The position numbers were made by a program, and so were the translations under genes. Shown in pieces: positions 11,331 through 23,700 of a DNA stretch of 64,000 nt. Under the pieces are notes generated by a model. The model had not been told where the DNA came from. It worked only from the letters and a program-made list of their open reading frames with translations, and made no database searches. Position 1 is the stretch's first letter. Each line of letters begins with the position of its first letter. The DNA lies in NCBI RefSeq assembly GCF_021730395.1, contig NC_069376.1:16401001-16465000 (forward strand). Direction: 5' to 3'. The stretch is from Mercenaria mercenaria (Eukaryota; Mollusca; Bivalvia; Venerida; Veneridae).

Positions 11331-12205
11331 CTAGTACTGCTGTCCCACGAAACACCAAGGGATCCTTTTAACAGCATTCCTGTCTATGCTCAATGTAGCT
11401 ACCTTTTTTATGCACAAGGCCCTAGTTCTCTTTGAGCGATCGAAGTCGTAGTCCCTGTAACAAGCAAAAATGTAAAGACAAAAACTGGTAAGTCTTATAA
11501 GATTCAAATAAGACTTATTATAAATGCAGATGTGACGTGTCGTGTGCCTGCTATAACATATCGCCACGTATTTAATCCCAAAGCAAATGAATACATACAT
11601 GTACTGCTTACGGCATGGCCAAGAGCGTCGATAGTTTTGTTTTGCTCATAGTTCCTTATGAACAGACTCAACTCGAGTGTTGGTTTTGTTTGTCTTGCTT
11701 TCGACTGGTCTCTCCAGAGTTTATTCAATTATTTTGTACTATGACGCCGTTTCCTATGAAGTTTGTTTGTTTGCCGTTGCAAAGTGAGTTTACAGACTAG
11801 AATTTCCCCAATTATTATCATTATAGATAATAATTTTGTTAATGGTATTATTATTACTATTATCATTATTATTATTGTTATTATTATTTTCAAATGAATA
11901 TAGGTTACAGTACAACCTCTCCTGAGCGGCCCTCTGTTAAGCAAAACCCCCTCTATAACAACATATCAAAATTTCCCTCAGCTGAAATATACTATCAAAT
12001 TTACCTCTCCAGAACAACCTCTACATAACAGTCAATATTTGTATCTAAAGGGTCTTGCTCTACAGAGGTTGCATTGTATTACCTGTCTACCAATATACAG
12101 CGTTTATTAGTGGGCACACGTTGTATGGACCTGTCATCTGCTCGGCGCTCATATTTGTCCACAAGATTGAAAACAGTCTCCCGATTAGTTCGATAGTAAA
12201 AGAAC
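11331..12205 (-). CDS. Two spliced exons of an unrecognised gene D (C-terminal part)
   Basis: Exon 12205-12083 (acceptor TTCTTGTTTTACAG, donor GACAG|GTAATA) is open in one frame throughout. It joins exon 11454-11331 (acceptor TTTTTGCTTGTTACAG) in phase 2, making an Arg codon. The product ends at TAG 11333-11331. The segment is about 81 residues, basic and without gaps: it starts FFYYRTNRETVFNLVDKYER, passes KRCILVDRDYDFDRSKRTRA, and ends RIPWCFVGQQY. I do not recognise the family. Promoter copy 2 lies upstream on the same strand and its first exon ends in the matching phase, but no ATG was found, so the 5' end is unknown. The downstream end of exon 12205-12083 abuts a MITE. Confidence 0.5.
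11906..12079. mobile_element. MITE-like element with TACARTRCAACCTCT ends
   Basis: TACAGTACAACCTCT at the left is matched by AGAGGTTGCATTGTA at the right. Internal phrases (CTCTATAACAACAT, CTCTACATAACAGTC) repeat the theme. The right end is two to four bases from the gene D splice donor. Confidence 0.6.
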
Positions 12206-12746
12206 CTGTAAAACAAGAATAGCTCGTATAATCGAATGTCTTATATTTTCTTAAAATAAATTTAGCATTTGCATTATCATTTAACCAGTTTCTTTTTTTC
12301 TTGGGACCCGATACATGTATCTTAAAATAATTATTTTCTCAGATGTATTGATTAGCCATTGAAATTTGTCATAATCTGTACAGTACTTTCTATGCGATAT
12401 TTGATTTGATAGCATTGATCTTTCTCAGTAGCATAATCTTAGCTCCCTGTTTTTGCCTAATTTTTTTTTTCCAGTAGCTGTATTTCAATGAAAGAGTACC
12501 AAGCGGTAATTGTGGAAATTAATGGGAGCAATGCCTTAAATTCCAAGTTAAAACCTTAGATTGTTGTAACATCATTTATCGTTTAAAACTAGCCGCGATG
12601 GCATATTTTTTGCTCCGTGTTTTGCCTATAAACTCGCATTATACACAACATAAATTCGACTTACAGATCGTGTTTAGATAAAAGAGTGATATGCGTTGAT
12701 TTACGTATGAAAACTGATGGGAAAACGGACTTAAAATGAGATTATC
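12206..12746. other. Probable intron of gene D, nothing recognised
   Basis: It lies between promoter copy 2 and the first supported coding exon. No ATG exon with a phase-2 donor was found. Confidence 0.35.
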
Positions 12747-13203
12747 GTTTCAGCTTGTTGCGATAGCATTTATCTTTTAGAACTTGCCGCAATATCATAT
12801 CTTTTTATACCTGAAAATAACACCTTTAACGTGAAAAATAATCAATCAGCGGATGTTTGAAGACAAAAAGTACCAAACCAAAACGGCCATTTGAAGACTT
12901 TAGCAAGAGAAAGCTGGTTTTAATGCGGTTCTGGAATCGGCTTGGAGCAATAACATGAGCGATTTTGAGATTTTGGTCAATTTGTCCCGTTTTCCAGCCA
13001 AACTAAAGCAGACACGGGCAGATGCTGTGTGATCGGAGGTACGCATCTATAAAAGGACTTGCAACATACTAAAGACATTTTACAAAAATTAGTAACAAAA
13101 TACTTACGACGAATTTTCTTCTTGAATCGACGCTTTGTTGACAAAAAATGCTTGGCGCGATACCTATAGCTTGACGTCATAGACCACGTGATTGTGCACC
13201 GTG
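12747..13203 (-). promoter_or_regulatory. Promoter and first exon, copy 2 of the inverted duplication
   Basis: On the minus strand this carries CACGTG (13190-13185), TGACGTCA (13179-13172) and the donor GTC|GTAAGTA after 13108. It is the inverted counterpart of 8834-9290 and has the same length. It faces gene D exons at 12205 and 11454. Identity includes intronic sequence, so the duplication is of DNA rather than of a transcript. Confidence 0.6.
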
Positions 13204-13880
13204 CAACTCTCAAACATCTACTATAACATCTAAATCTCTTTAGAGCAAGCACTAAAGTTCTCCTCTTTTCCTAAATTAAACACATACTCACACAACGACC
13301 TTAAATTTATTCATCAGTTTATTTTTTTAAAATCTAAGTATAAATCAATGACAACATAAATATATAGATAAAACATTTAAAGACTTAAAATGTGTAATAT
13401 TCATGCATGCAATGCCCGGATTCAAAATTTTGTTGAAGAAAAATAAGTATATGATGTTTTGATGTCTTCAAAAATAACGATCCATTTCCCAAACTCCATT
13501 CCATTTAAAAAGTACACATGGAAAGTATCCCTCAGTAGTCTGAAACAAATTTTTAAAACTGTTTCTATATGAAATTGTTAAGATGTTCCTCATTACAAGT
13601 CTGGTGCAGTCGGTCTGCGCATGTCACAAAATCGTCATATTAATCGGAGAGCACGGTATAAATACGCAGATTTTTGCATGTCTGCACGCATTAAGTGAAT
13701 ATGCATAATGATATACTGACTATATGTTAGGGCTAGGGTTTCCATGGTTACAAAATATATACATTTAAAGATAATAATCATTCTAATCGCTTGAATCCGG
13801 TATATACCGGAGTCTCTAATATATCACATGCACACCAGATCTGTTTAGTCACAGTCATACAGTTATGTCTGTGTTTGTTT
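13204..13880. other. No gene recognised
   Basis: AT-rich spacer without a coding or repeat signature that I can support. Confidence 0.35.
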
Positions 13881-14022
13881 TGTTCGGTTTAACATCAAGA
13901 AAGACTGGATTACAAAAAATGATATAACTTCCTCTCACGAAAGAATTGTACACACCAAGCGAAGTTTCGAACCAACAGTGATTTAAGCGACCTTAACCAC
14001 TCGGTACCCCGTTGCCGGCCAT
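13880..14022 (-). mobile_element. Decayed tRNA-headed SINE
   Basis: TTTCGAACC (B box, inverted) and TTAACCACTCGGTACCCC match the head of the SINE at 35209-35474. TTCGGTTTAACATC matches the tail-side phrase TTGGATTTAACGTC. Short and diverged. Confidence 0.6.
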
Positions 14023-14663
14023 AACAAAACTTTAAATTTGCGTCGATCTAAACATAAATCTGATTGATATCATTGTAAAGTAAAAAAGATCTGTGTCCTG
14101 ACTTTTGAGGTTAACATAAAAAAAATTAAAGACAATAAAACGTTTTAAATAAATATAATCAAAATTATTTACTAAACAGGCACTTCCTAGGTTATTTCTG
14201 ATATGGTTTCTTATTTGGCCGTAAAAAAATCATCTCGCATTTACATCGACCTAACGGCCTCGGCGTGGCTTTACAACAAAGCCACCACTATAAAATCAAC
14301 TTATTAATACCATTTTATTATAAATAAAAATAGCTATGCAAATTATAATGCAGTGTAGTGTAGAGTAGTGTAGCGTAGTGCAGTGAAGTGTTGTGTGTAG
14401 TGTCTATGTATGGTTGTATTGCATTGCATCGTTTCGTGTAATGTATATTGTCAATGTCAAGGTTGCATATTTGGTAAAGTGCTGTGCTGTATTGCATTAT
14501 AGTGTTACATTTTTTGTTTTAAAACACAGTCAAAACAAACTTTAAGTTGCTTATCTAGAAGTGTTGCCATGTTCTAAAGACAACGAATTGCGAAGTTTGG
14601 AAACAGGCATCTTTCAAATAATTCTATCAACAGCTGTTAATGCTGAATACGAAAACGCCTTGA
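14023..14663 (-). other. 3' flank of gene B: simple repeat and poly(A) signal
   Basis: A GTAGT-type simple repeat occupies about 14345-14405. On the minus strand AATAAA lies at 14319-14314, about 350 bases past the gene B stop. No further gene is seen. Confidence 0.4.
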
Positions 14664-14701
14664 TCAAAACACAGATTTACAAAGCTCCGCGTCAACGAAT
14701 T
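14664..14701 (-). CDS. Gene B last coding exon
   Basis: A strong acceptor, TTTTTTTCTCATTTCAG, is followed by AA TTC in phase 1. The split codon gives Glu at position 12 of EF4, then FVDAELCKSVF and TGA at 14666-14664. Confidence 0.75.
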
Positions 14702-17700
14702 CTGAAATGAGAAAAAAATTGATTATATTGACAGTTTGAAAAGTTACTGTAAATTACAATCATCTGAAACTATCAAAACTCCACAAGGTTTGTTGCATCA
14801 AAACTGAAAAAAGTCAACATATTCTTAAATTACACTGCTATGCATATGTTGTATTCAAGAAGTTTGTAGTTCCTATTACGGAAGTCTGGTGCTGACTTCA
14901 TATTTCAGTATTCCCATTTCCTATTTCTCATTCCACATTTCTCAATTTACACAATAAAACATATAGAAACTATGAAATGAGATGTTTGAAATGTGAAATA
15001 ATTCACATTTCTCACCGTTTATTTTTCTCAACTTTGGTATCGAAATCGTGAAAATTTAACTGGAAATGTGAAATTCATATTTTTCATTTCTCATTTCACA
15101 CTTCTTGATTTTTTATCGGAATTGTGAAATGAGAAAAGTTAATATGTGAATTTCACATTTAGCACTTCTCATCTTATACTTTATATGTGTTTTATTGTGT
15201 AAATTGAGTTCTTTCACACTTCTTGATCTTGTTATCGAAATTGTGGAATCAGAAAATTTAATACTAGTATGTGAATTTCACATTTCACACTTCTCATTTC
15301 ATAGTTTCTGTATGTTTTATTGTGTAAATTGAGAAATGAGAAATGAGAAATAGGAAATTGGAATACTGAAATATGACGTCACCACCGGACGTTCGTACTG
15401 AAGCATAATTTTACCGGTTACCATATTTATCAAAAATATAATGTGACGCAAGAATAAGCCAGTCTGACATCCTAACCAGAGTTTAATTTTGGGGAGTTAC
15501 TTAGAGTTGCTTTTTTTGCTAGCAGCAGCGGCTTTGACGGTTTTGCTTCGAGGTAAAATGACACTGGCTTTGAACTCGGCTGGAGAATAGTCGCTCCATT
15601 ATTCAAAATGCTAAATGGTTAATGGACCCGTAACGACAATTATAGGCAAATTCCCCGTATGTGACTTCGGCATACTCCGGTTTTTACGGAAAGTCATTCG
15701 TAATCACACGGAAATTGCCGAGTGAAGTCACGGGTAAACTCACCATTATAATCGATCTTCCCGTCGTTATTTTTATCTGCTCTTTCAATAATGTCATTTA
15801 TCTCTTTCTCGGTAAATTGGTCTCCGGTCTTTGAGAGGGCGTGTGACAGTTCGTCACGTGATATAAACCCATCTTGGTCAAGGTCTAACACTTTAAATGC
15901 GGTTTTTAGCCTTTCTTTTTCAAAGTCCATTTTTATCATTTTTGTGCGCATAACATTGAAATATTCCTCGAAGTCTATGTAGCCATCGTCTGAAAAATAA
16001 ACAAGAAACATCTTTAAAAAAGATGATCGGCGTGATGTTACTGAAGCACAAGTTATATATGGGCAGAAACCTGTATTTTAAATCTTTTGGCAATGTTGAA
16101 AGGGGCCTCTGTGAAGTTTTGTATAAATGAGGACAGTAGTTCTGAAGAAGACTGTGTTTAGAAACTGTGGAGGGACACACGACAGACACCAAACAATCAC
16201 AAAAGCTTACTTTGAGCTTTTGGTGCTTAAAAGATGGTAACAGTAAGCAAACGATATTAAAATATGTTCTATCCGTTATTTCTGGAATTGTTGGAAGCAA
16301 CACGAACCCTTACCCTACTTCAGCTTATTATCAAATTTGTCTATCATTCAGAATTATGTACGATACTGTTGTCACCGAAAAGATTAATTTGAAATTGACA
16401 GTCTAAAATTTAACAGTATCGGACATGTTGTTGCAGGTTAGTAATGATTTGCACTGGTTAGAAATTGTTGCTGTAATGCAGGGTAAGAGTTAATGACTGT
16501 ATAAAACAAATAACCTTTTTGTAAAAACAAAACTTAAGGAAAGGAAACTTAACAAAACAGAAACAACTTAACAAGAAAACTTAACAAAACAGAATTATGT
16601 CCGGATGAGCAGATGAATATTTGGTTACGCACAACTGTTCCAGTGGTACGCATACTACCCGATGGTACTGTACTTATAGAGGTTATAGATGACGAACGCG
16701 TTGTCATTTCACTCAGTGTCACACATGACTCAGAGTGAAGCATTTTCAGCCTTTCCTCCAATCAGCGCCACTCTTACAAAATCTCTGATTATGGCTGAAA
16801 ATACCGAGGATACCTTACCAAGCAATCCGATTGATACATTATTAAGGCGGCATAAGGTCATACGAGGTCATAAAATCGTGCGTAATACGGCACGCCGAAA
16901 AAAAACGAAATCGTACTTGTTTTTCATCTGATAAGACTTTAAACTGATTCGCAACGTTGTGTTTAAGAAAAATAAAGTAATAATCAATTTTCTTATGCCC
17001 TTGCAAATGGGTGGGAAGTGGAAGATACGTTACAATCAAATTTAATTCCCGAATATTTGAAATAAGTTTTAAGAATACTAGGAAAAATATACATTTTCTT
17101 ATGAGAATTTTCGAATCGTATATAGTGTGCGAGTTACTGTTTGATAAAAGTGCATAAAAGGCACTATAAGCTGTTTACATGATCCTATCTCAAAGCTGTT
17201 ATAATCCCTTGATCAGAGACCACTGTTAAAATGCGTGTTCTTTACTCTACAGGATATTTTTTTTTCATATGAACTTGAATTATGATCGGAAATTTGAATA
17301 TATATATTTCATTAAAGAAGATATCCTTAATCCCTTGCCTTTCTATTTACTTTTGGCAATGCGTGTTCTTAACGCTTCAATCGCCACATGCAGTATTAGC
17401 TTTCCGTATGTACTAATCCACCGACAATTTTTGACAGTGACGTCATTTTGTCAACAAACTATAAATACCCAAGGTATATCCCCCTAACAAATGTATTCTT
17501 ATAATACATAGAAATATGTCCTTCATACGAAAAACTCGAAGTGAAGTATAGCCCAGTGAATGCGTTGGCTACTTGTCATCCAGGCGATGTAAGTTCGAAA
17601 CTAGTATTATTATTATTTTTTTTTTGTAGCAACAATACAATACAATACAAAGCAAAAACATATATTGTTTGAAAGACCTGTTACATTTACTTTCCTTGAT

Positions 17701-20700
17701 TTGGAAAATTGTTGTTTTTATATGTTTTCCTAGTTAGTTTTTTTAAATCACCAATCATTTATTTTATTATGAAGTATACCAAATGTTAATGCCACATATG
17801 CCTGTCTCACCGTCAGTACATTGTGTTTTAGAATAGATATTGCTTTCTTGTTATTCTCCATAGGCTCGTTACACCTAAAAACGTGTTCATAGCCATTTTA
17901 GCCATTTAATGTGGAGTGAAATGGCGGATGTTTTCTATACAATTCTGTACACATAATTCGTGAAGAACTAGAAAATCAAGATACTAATAAACTTTGATAA
18001 TGTGGCAGTTGACCTCAATACAGACGACACTGTTTATTTTCCAATACAGGTAAATCCAATATTTGCTGCACAATAGATCTATGAATGATTATCATTGAAC
18101 ACCCCTGGACTTATTGGACTCACCTGCCACATTATCAAAGTTTATTAGTAACTATATAGCTGAATAAGAAAATGCCGTGCGGGAAAAAGGTTCCGCCGAC
18201 CGGGTTCGAACACGGTACCTTTCGGTTACTACGATAGCGCCGTTATCCCCTGGGCTACGTATCCACAAAGACTATAAGTAAAGAAATATAATGATAATCC
18301 AGTACAATCTAAGGTAAACATTGGAAAGTAAACACAATATGACGTCACTGTCAGGTATCCCTGGTCGGATAGTAATTGTACTTTAAATGAATGATCCCAC
18401 TTTAAAGGTGGATAATCAGATTTTGGCCATGTAACAGATTTGTTCGAAACTTTAGCATCTGATCATTTACACTCATTTATGTTCACTTAACACTTAATAC
18501 AAATTAGATTTTCACTGGAGGTATTTTTAAAATTTCATTTTCCTATCCTGGTTGCCCAACCAAGATAGAGTTATTTTATCATAAGTATAAATTTGATAAA
18601 CATACTTTGCCTAAGGAAATGTATAAATATTAGACAAATTGTAATATATTTGTAAAATATTTGCATTAAGAATTATGTATTTAGATGGAATACATTAGAA
18701 ACGCAAGTTTGAAAAATTATCATTACCTCCCTTTGCCTATCTTGGTTGCGCAACCAAGATAGATTGGAAATAAATGAATTCAGAAGCTACACACAGCTTT
18801 AAAACTTGAATTTTGGTTCAGATTGTTCAATAGTTGATATGTCTATCAAATGCAAATGTAAAACTAGACATTGTATCGAAATAAAAAGAAATACCCTGCT
18901 TTTTATATACTTTCATATTAAATTGGAGTAATTACAAAATTTTATAAAAATAATAAAATATACATTTCAAATAGGAATCTAACTCTATGTAATCGGTCTT
19001 TTTGTTCCTTAAATAATTCCCTACCTGAATATACAAAAAGTAAAAAATGTCATTAAATGTTGTTTAAATGTGATTGGCCACCTTTAAGACACGAAAATGC
19101 ATTGTATATTTTGGATTTATTTTGTTCTTTTCCATGTTAATGCTTTATTAAATGGACTGCAAAGAGTGAATAATTCAGTTATTCTTTCTCCATTGTCTTG
19201 TTTTAAAAAAGCTTTTACTAAGTTCAATACTTATCAAGTATCTGTTGTATTGTTTGAGTCGCAGACGAACGCATTGTCTGCAACCGATTACATTTCATTT
19301 GTTCGTACGGTAAATTTAACACTTCAGGCATAGAAATTGGCGCCAGATGGTGCCGTGTCGATATTATTTAATTAAAAAAAATTATGTTCCCCCACAGCCT
19401 TTATTGTATTTGATTAATCCGCAGCACAGGAGTTCAATGGCTTCACGTTGCACTTAAAGGTGACAAAATTCCAGACAGCCTTGAAATGTGACACTGTGGT
19501 AGATTTATGACATCGACGGTGTTGATAAATGAATCAGTACACGCGAAAAACGTGTCCGAAATGTTGTAAGAGTATTTGTTACACGTTCCATAGTCAAATC
19601 TTAGTGAGTTGACCGTACTCTGAGGTAATGTTTTAATATTTTTCTACACTAGCTGAAAGACACCAATGCAAATGTGAAACTAACGTTGCCCTCTGGACAC
19701 ATGTTTGGTCTTTTGATTCCTTGGACGAATTAAACACAATTACACAAACTAATAGCAGCCTATGACGCGCAACATCCTCTCGCCGCCCCTTAGTATATAT
19801 TTGCTGATTTCTAATTGTAACGTTCCATACTCTCAAAGCACCAGAAAATATGTTAACACAAAGTCCGGGAACGGGATAATCTTTACGGTCACCACAAGTA
19901 TTTAAACACTACTGTTGTAATAGATGATAGGATTCCATGGCGCCAAGGAACCAGAAAATATATCACCACTAAGATGAAACACTTCACGGCCCTCAAACAG
20001 CACTTCATAACTGCCATTGTGATAGCTCGTAAAACTGGTACTAAATGTAATTCTGAAAAAAGTTCTATAGAATAAATGTTCAAAGTAATAAACCCGTAAT
20101 AACAATCGGGAATTTCCGTTCCACTTCGTGTTTTCCGTGTGCGATCTCGGCATTCTTCGGTATGAACGGAAATCCAGGTGAGCGTGCTTACCGCAACGAA
20201 GAATTCCGGAAAGCCAAACAAGAATACGTAAACGACCGGAAATAACTATTTGTCACTATGGCTGTACACCTTAAGCAATTTTTGTGCAGAAAACGTAAGA
20301 GCTTTCGCAATACCTTAAACAATGCGGCTGAAGTATCAGTGTTAACAGACATATATGCGACACTGTACTGATGGAACTAAAACATATACATGCACGATAT
20401 TCTCCAGATCAACGGCACACTACACGACTTCATACCTTCCTTCAAGGAAAACTCCTGTTTTCTGGTATTACTACTAAACTAAACAAATACAAAACTCGTT
20501 TTCCACTTCTTCCATTAACGATGCCTTTAAAACTGTTTTGATCAAACTTTTATTACATATTCCTGAGAATATCAACCAAGTGACATTGCCAGTGAAAATA
20601 TTGTAAAAAAAATCTAAGAGTACAGTGTTTCCAGCACCAGACGATAATAACACCACTCTGTCAAAATTCATTAAAGGTTTTTAGAGGTAATATAGAACTT

Positions 20701-23700
20701 CAATCTCATTTTTGATGATGAATACAAACTACATGCATCAATTAATTTTGAGTTAATCTATACGTGTTTTAAAGATCGAAACGTATGCACGTGTTTCACG
20801 CACATATTAAACGATGTAATCCAAACAACCGTGTTTCATTTCCTTAAGGAACGTATTCTAATTATACAGCAAGCTTGAAGAAAATGATATCCAATAGAAA
20901 CTAAATGTCATACCATTTTCATCGTGTTCCAAGACAATGCTATCTAGTTCTGCCTTAGTTGGGTTGAACCCTGCAAGCCTGTACGCTCTCGCAATTTCTC
21001 GTTTGGATATTTTTCCGTCGCCATTTTCATCCATTGACGAAAATGATTGTAGAATCACTGTAAAATCAAAACACACAAAACTAGCATTTTTCAAGTAAAT
21101 TCATCAACTGGAAATAATATGAATTAAGACACTGCCTAGCATGGGGATTTATCTTTTATATATATCTACTTACGAAGAAATGTTCAACACTCAAAAGAAA
21201 TAAAACTTCGCGCTAATCAGTATACATTTAGTGTCATCATACCTCTTATAGCGAATATCATACTTTGCAAAATTTACGGAAAGCCGCACTCCACTGTTTT
21301 AAAAGTGTTTTTCAATTACATGTACAGTTTTCATTACATAAAAGAAGTAAAAAGAATGATGTTGGCGCGGTTTACGAATTTCTGTGACTGATTCGGGGTG
21401 CTCGGATGTTCTTGCAGACAACCAGTCTGCGTTTTGTACATAAACCGGAACCGGAAAACATCGAAAAAATTGACTCAGTATATGCAGACAACAAAAACGA
21501 ATAACTATATACGGACGTTACCGACTCGGGGATTTTCATCCCCGGAGCTTCGCGCCGTGGATAAATCCCCTAATAATAACAACATTATGTGTTTCTATTT
21601 CGAAGGAGAAATGAAAGGGGTTTGGCCTACATAGTGTTAAAAGGTTACTGTCTTTACGACCCTTTTTGTCTTTTATGTATTTGCACATTATAAGTTAGGA
21701 GAACAGTTAACTTTATCAAAAACTACTTAATCAAGCATTACGGTATTTGTCGCACAAACTTTAATTTTAAACAACAACTCAATAAAAAGAATATGATGTT
21801 CAAAAATAATTCTGTTTTCAGTAAACGATATCTTTTGTTCTAATATGACTCACTGTATTCCAATTAAACAGTGGAAATTTGGGCAAAATCTCTGTTTGTA
21901 CGTAGTATAAATTAAACAAAGAAAGTGTTCCAATTAAACCGATAAAGCCGAGCCAAAATCTCTGCACGTGTTAGCAAACTGTATGATGCGTTATAGCGGT
22001 GTGTTAAAATGAATACGATAGTCTTATGCAATACAGTAAATCTTAGCTACTGAGCTTACATTTCCGGTTATATCAACGTAGGTACATGTCTTTTGCTATA
22101 CAGTCAATCTTTGTTGTCATGTACTCCTAATTAGGTTTCATTACTTAGCTATACATTAAATACAAGTTTCTTCAAGCTACAGACAGCCTGATAAGAATAA
22201 AATATTCTTGCTTTTGCTTTAATCTTATCGAACAGTTTAGACTTTAGTAAGGCAGACTTTTTAACAGAGATCTGATTCTTTTGTTACATAGTCTATTTAT
22301 AGATATAATTTGTCTTGATCTTCCTGTTTTACACAGTCTATTCATAGCTTACTTACATTTGTCTTGATCTTCTTGTTTTACATAGTCTGTTTATAGCTTA
22401 CTTACATTTGTCTTATATATATACTCTTTATTTCCACTTTTCAGTGATTATAACATATATAACAAATATTTACATGTACATGAGAAAACATGAAACAAAT
22501 TTAGTATAAACAAGGAATACATTATTATCAAACATGTGTGAATAGAGTTCATTATTATAGTATGTTTCGATATTAACACAGCAAAATCATATACATATAT
22601 TAAGATTCAATGGCATACATTTAACACATATATCAAAAAGATGTAATCTTAAGTGTATTTCTTTTCATAAATCACCAAATAGATAGAGCAAATATCACTT
22701 AGACTACTAATAAAGCAAGTTGTTACGACTTTTTACAATTCAATGGAATTTGAAACTTGCGTTTAAATAAGCTATATAGAACGATCACTTCGTATACTTA
22801 AAATGGTCGTCCCCCACACCCCCCCCCCCCCACCAAAAGTTATACGCCATGTGTATATAGCACCGGGACATGCTAGCATCAGACCCTAGAAAATTCAGAA
22901 TATCGGGATCTATTAAACAGCGCAAAAAACATTTGTCTTGATCTTCTTGTTTTACATAGTCTATTTATAGGTATACTTATATTTGTCTTGATCTTCTTGT
23001 TTTACATATTCTATTTATAGGTATACTTACATTTGTCTTGATCTTCTTGTTTTACATAGTCTATTTACAGGTATACTTACATTTGTCTTGATCTTCTTGT
23101 TTTACATAGTCTATTTATAGGTATACTTACATTTCACTTGATCTTCTCGTAGATTTGGGTCTTTCGTTAAGCAGTCCTCAACCTTCCTGGAAGAAGATTT
23201 ATTAAGCCGATATTTGTAAAACAGTTTGTAAAATGTATTACTTGATGCACCAGACATTGTTTAATATGCTTTATGAATCAGATATAGGAGGTATAGTTTA
23301 TATATATTAATTAGTTTTTATTTTTAACGTCCAAAGATCTGATGTTTCCCCTACGTCACGTCTCCTAACAATTGTTTCTAAAGGATATATCCGATATGCT
23401 GTGGTACATTAATGATGCGTCAACATAATCCAGCGGTCAATATCATGAAGACCTGGATAAAGAAACACCTACGATAAGTTGCAGTGAGTCACAATAGCCG
23501 ACTTATTCCTTTACAATTTTATTTTTGTTGTCGTTGCTCTTCAGAAATGGACTAAAATAAATTAATATCCACCAAAATACATCGCATTCACGTAAACATG
23601 CATCCGGCGTTTAAAACATTTTTCTTTATATAATCCTGAGTAAATCAATTCACTGCACATTGTCCTATACAGCAGAATATATTGAAATGTCCCCTATGGT

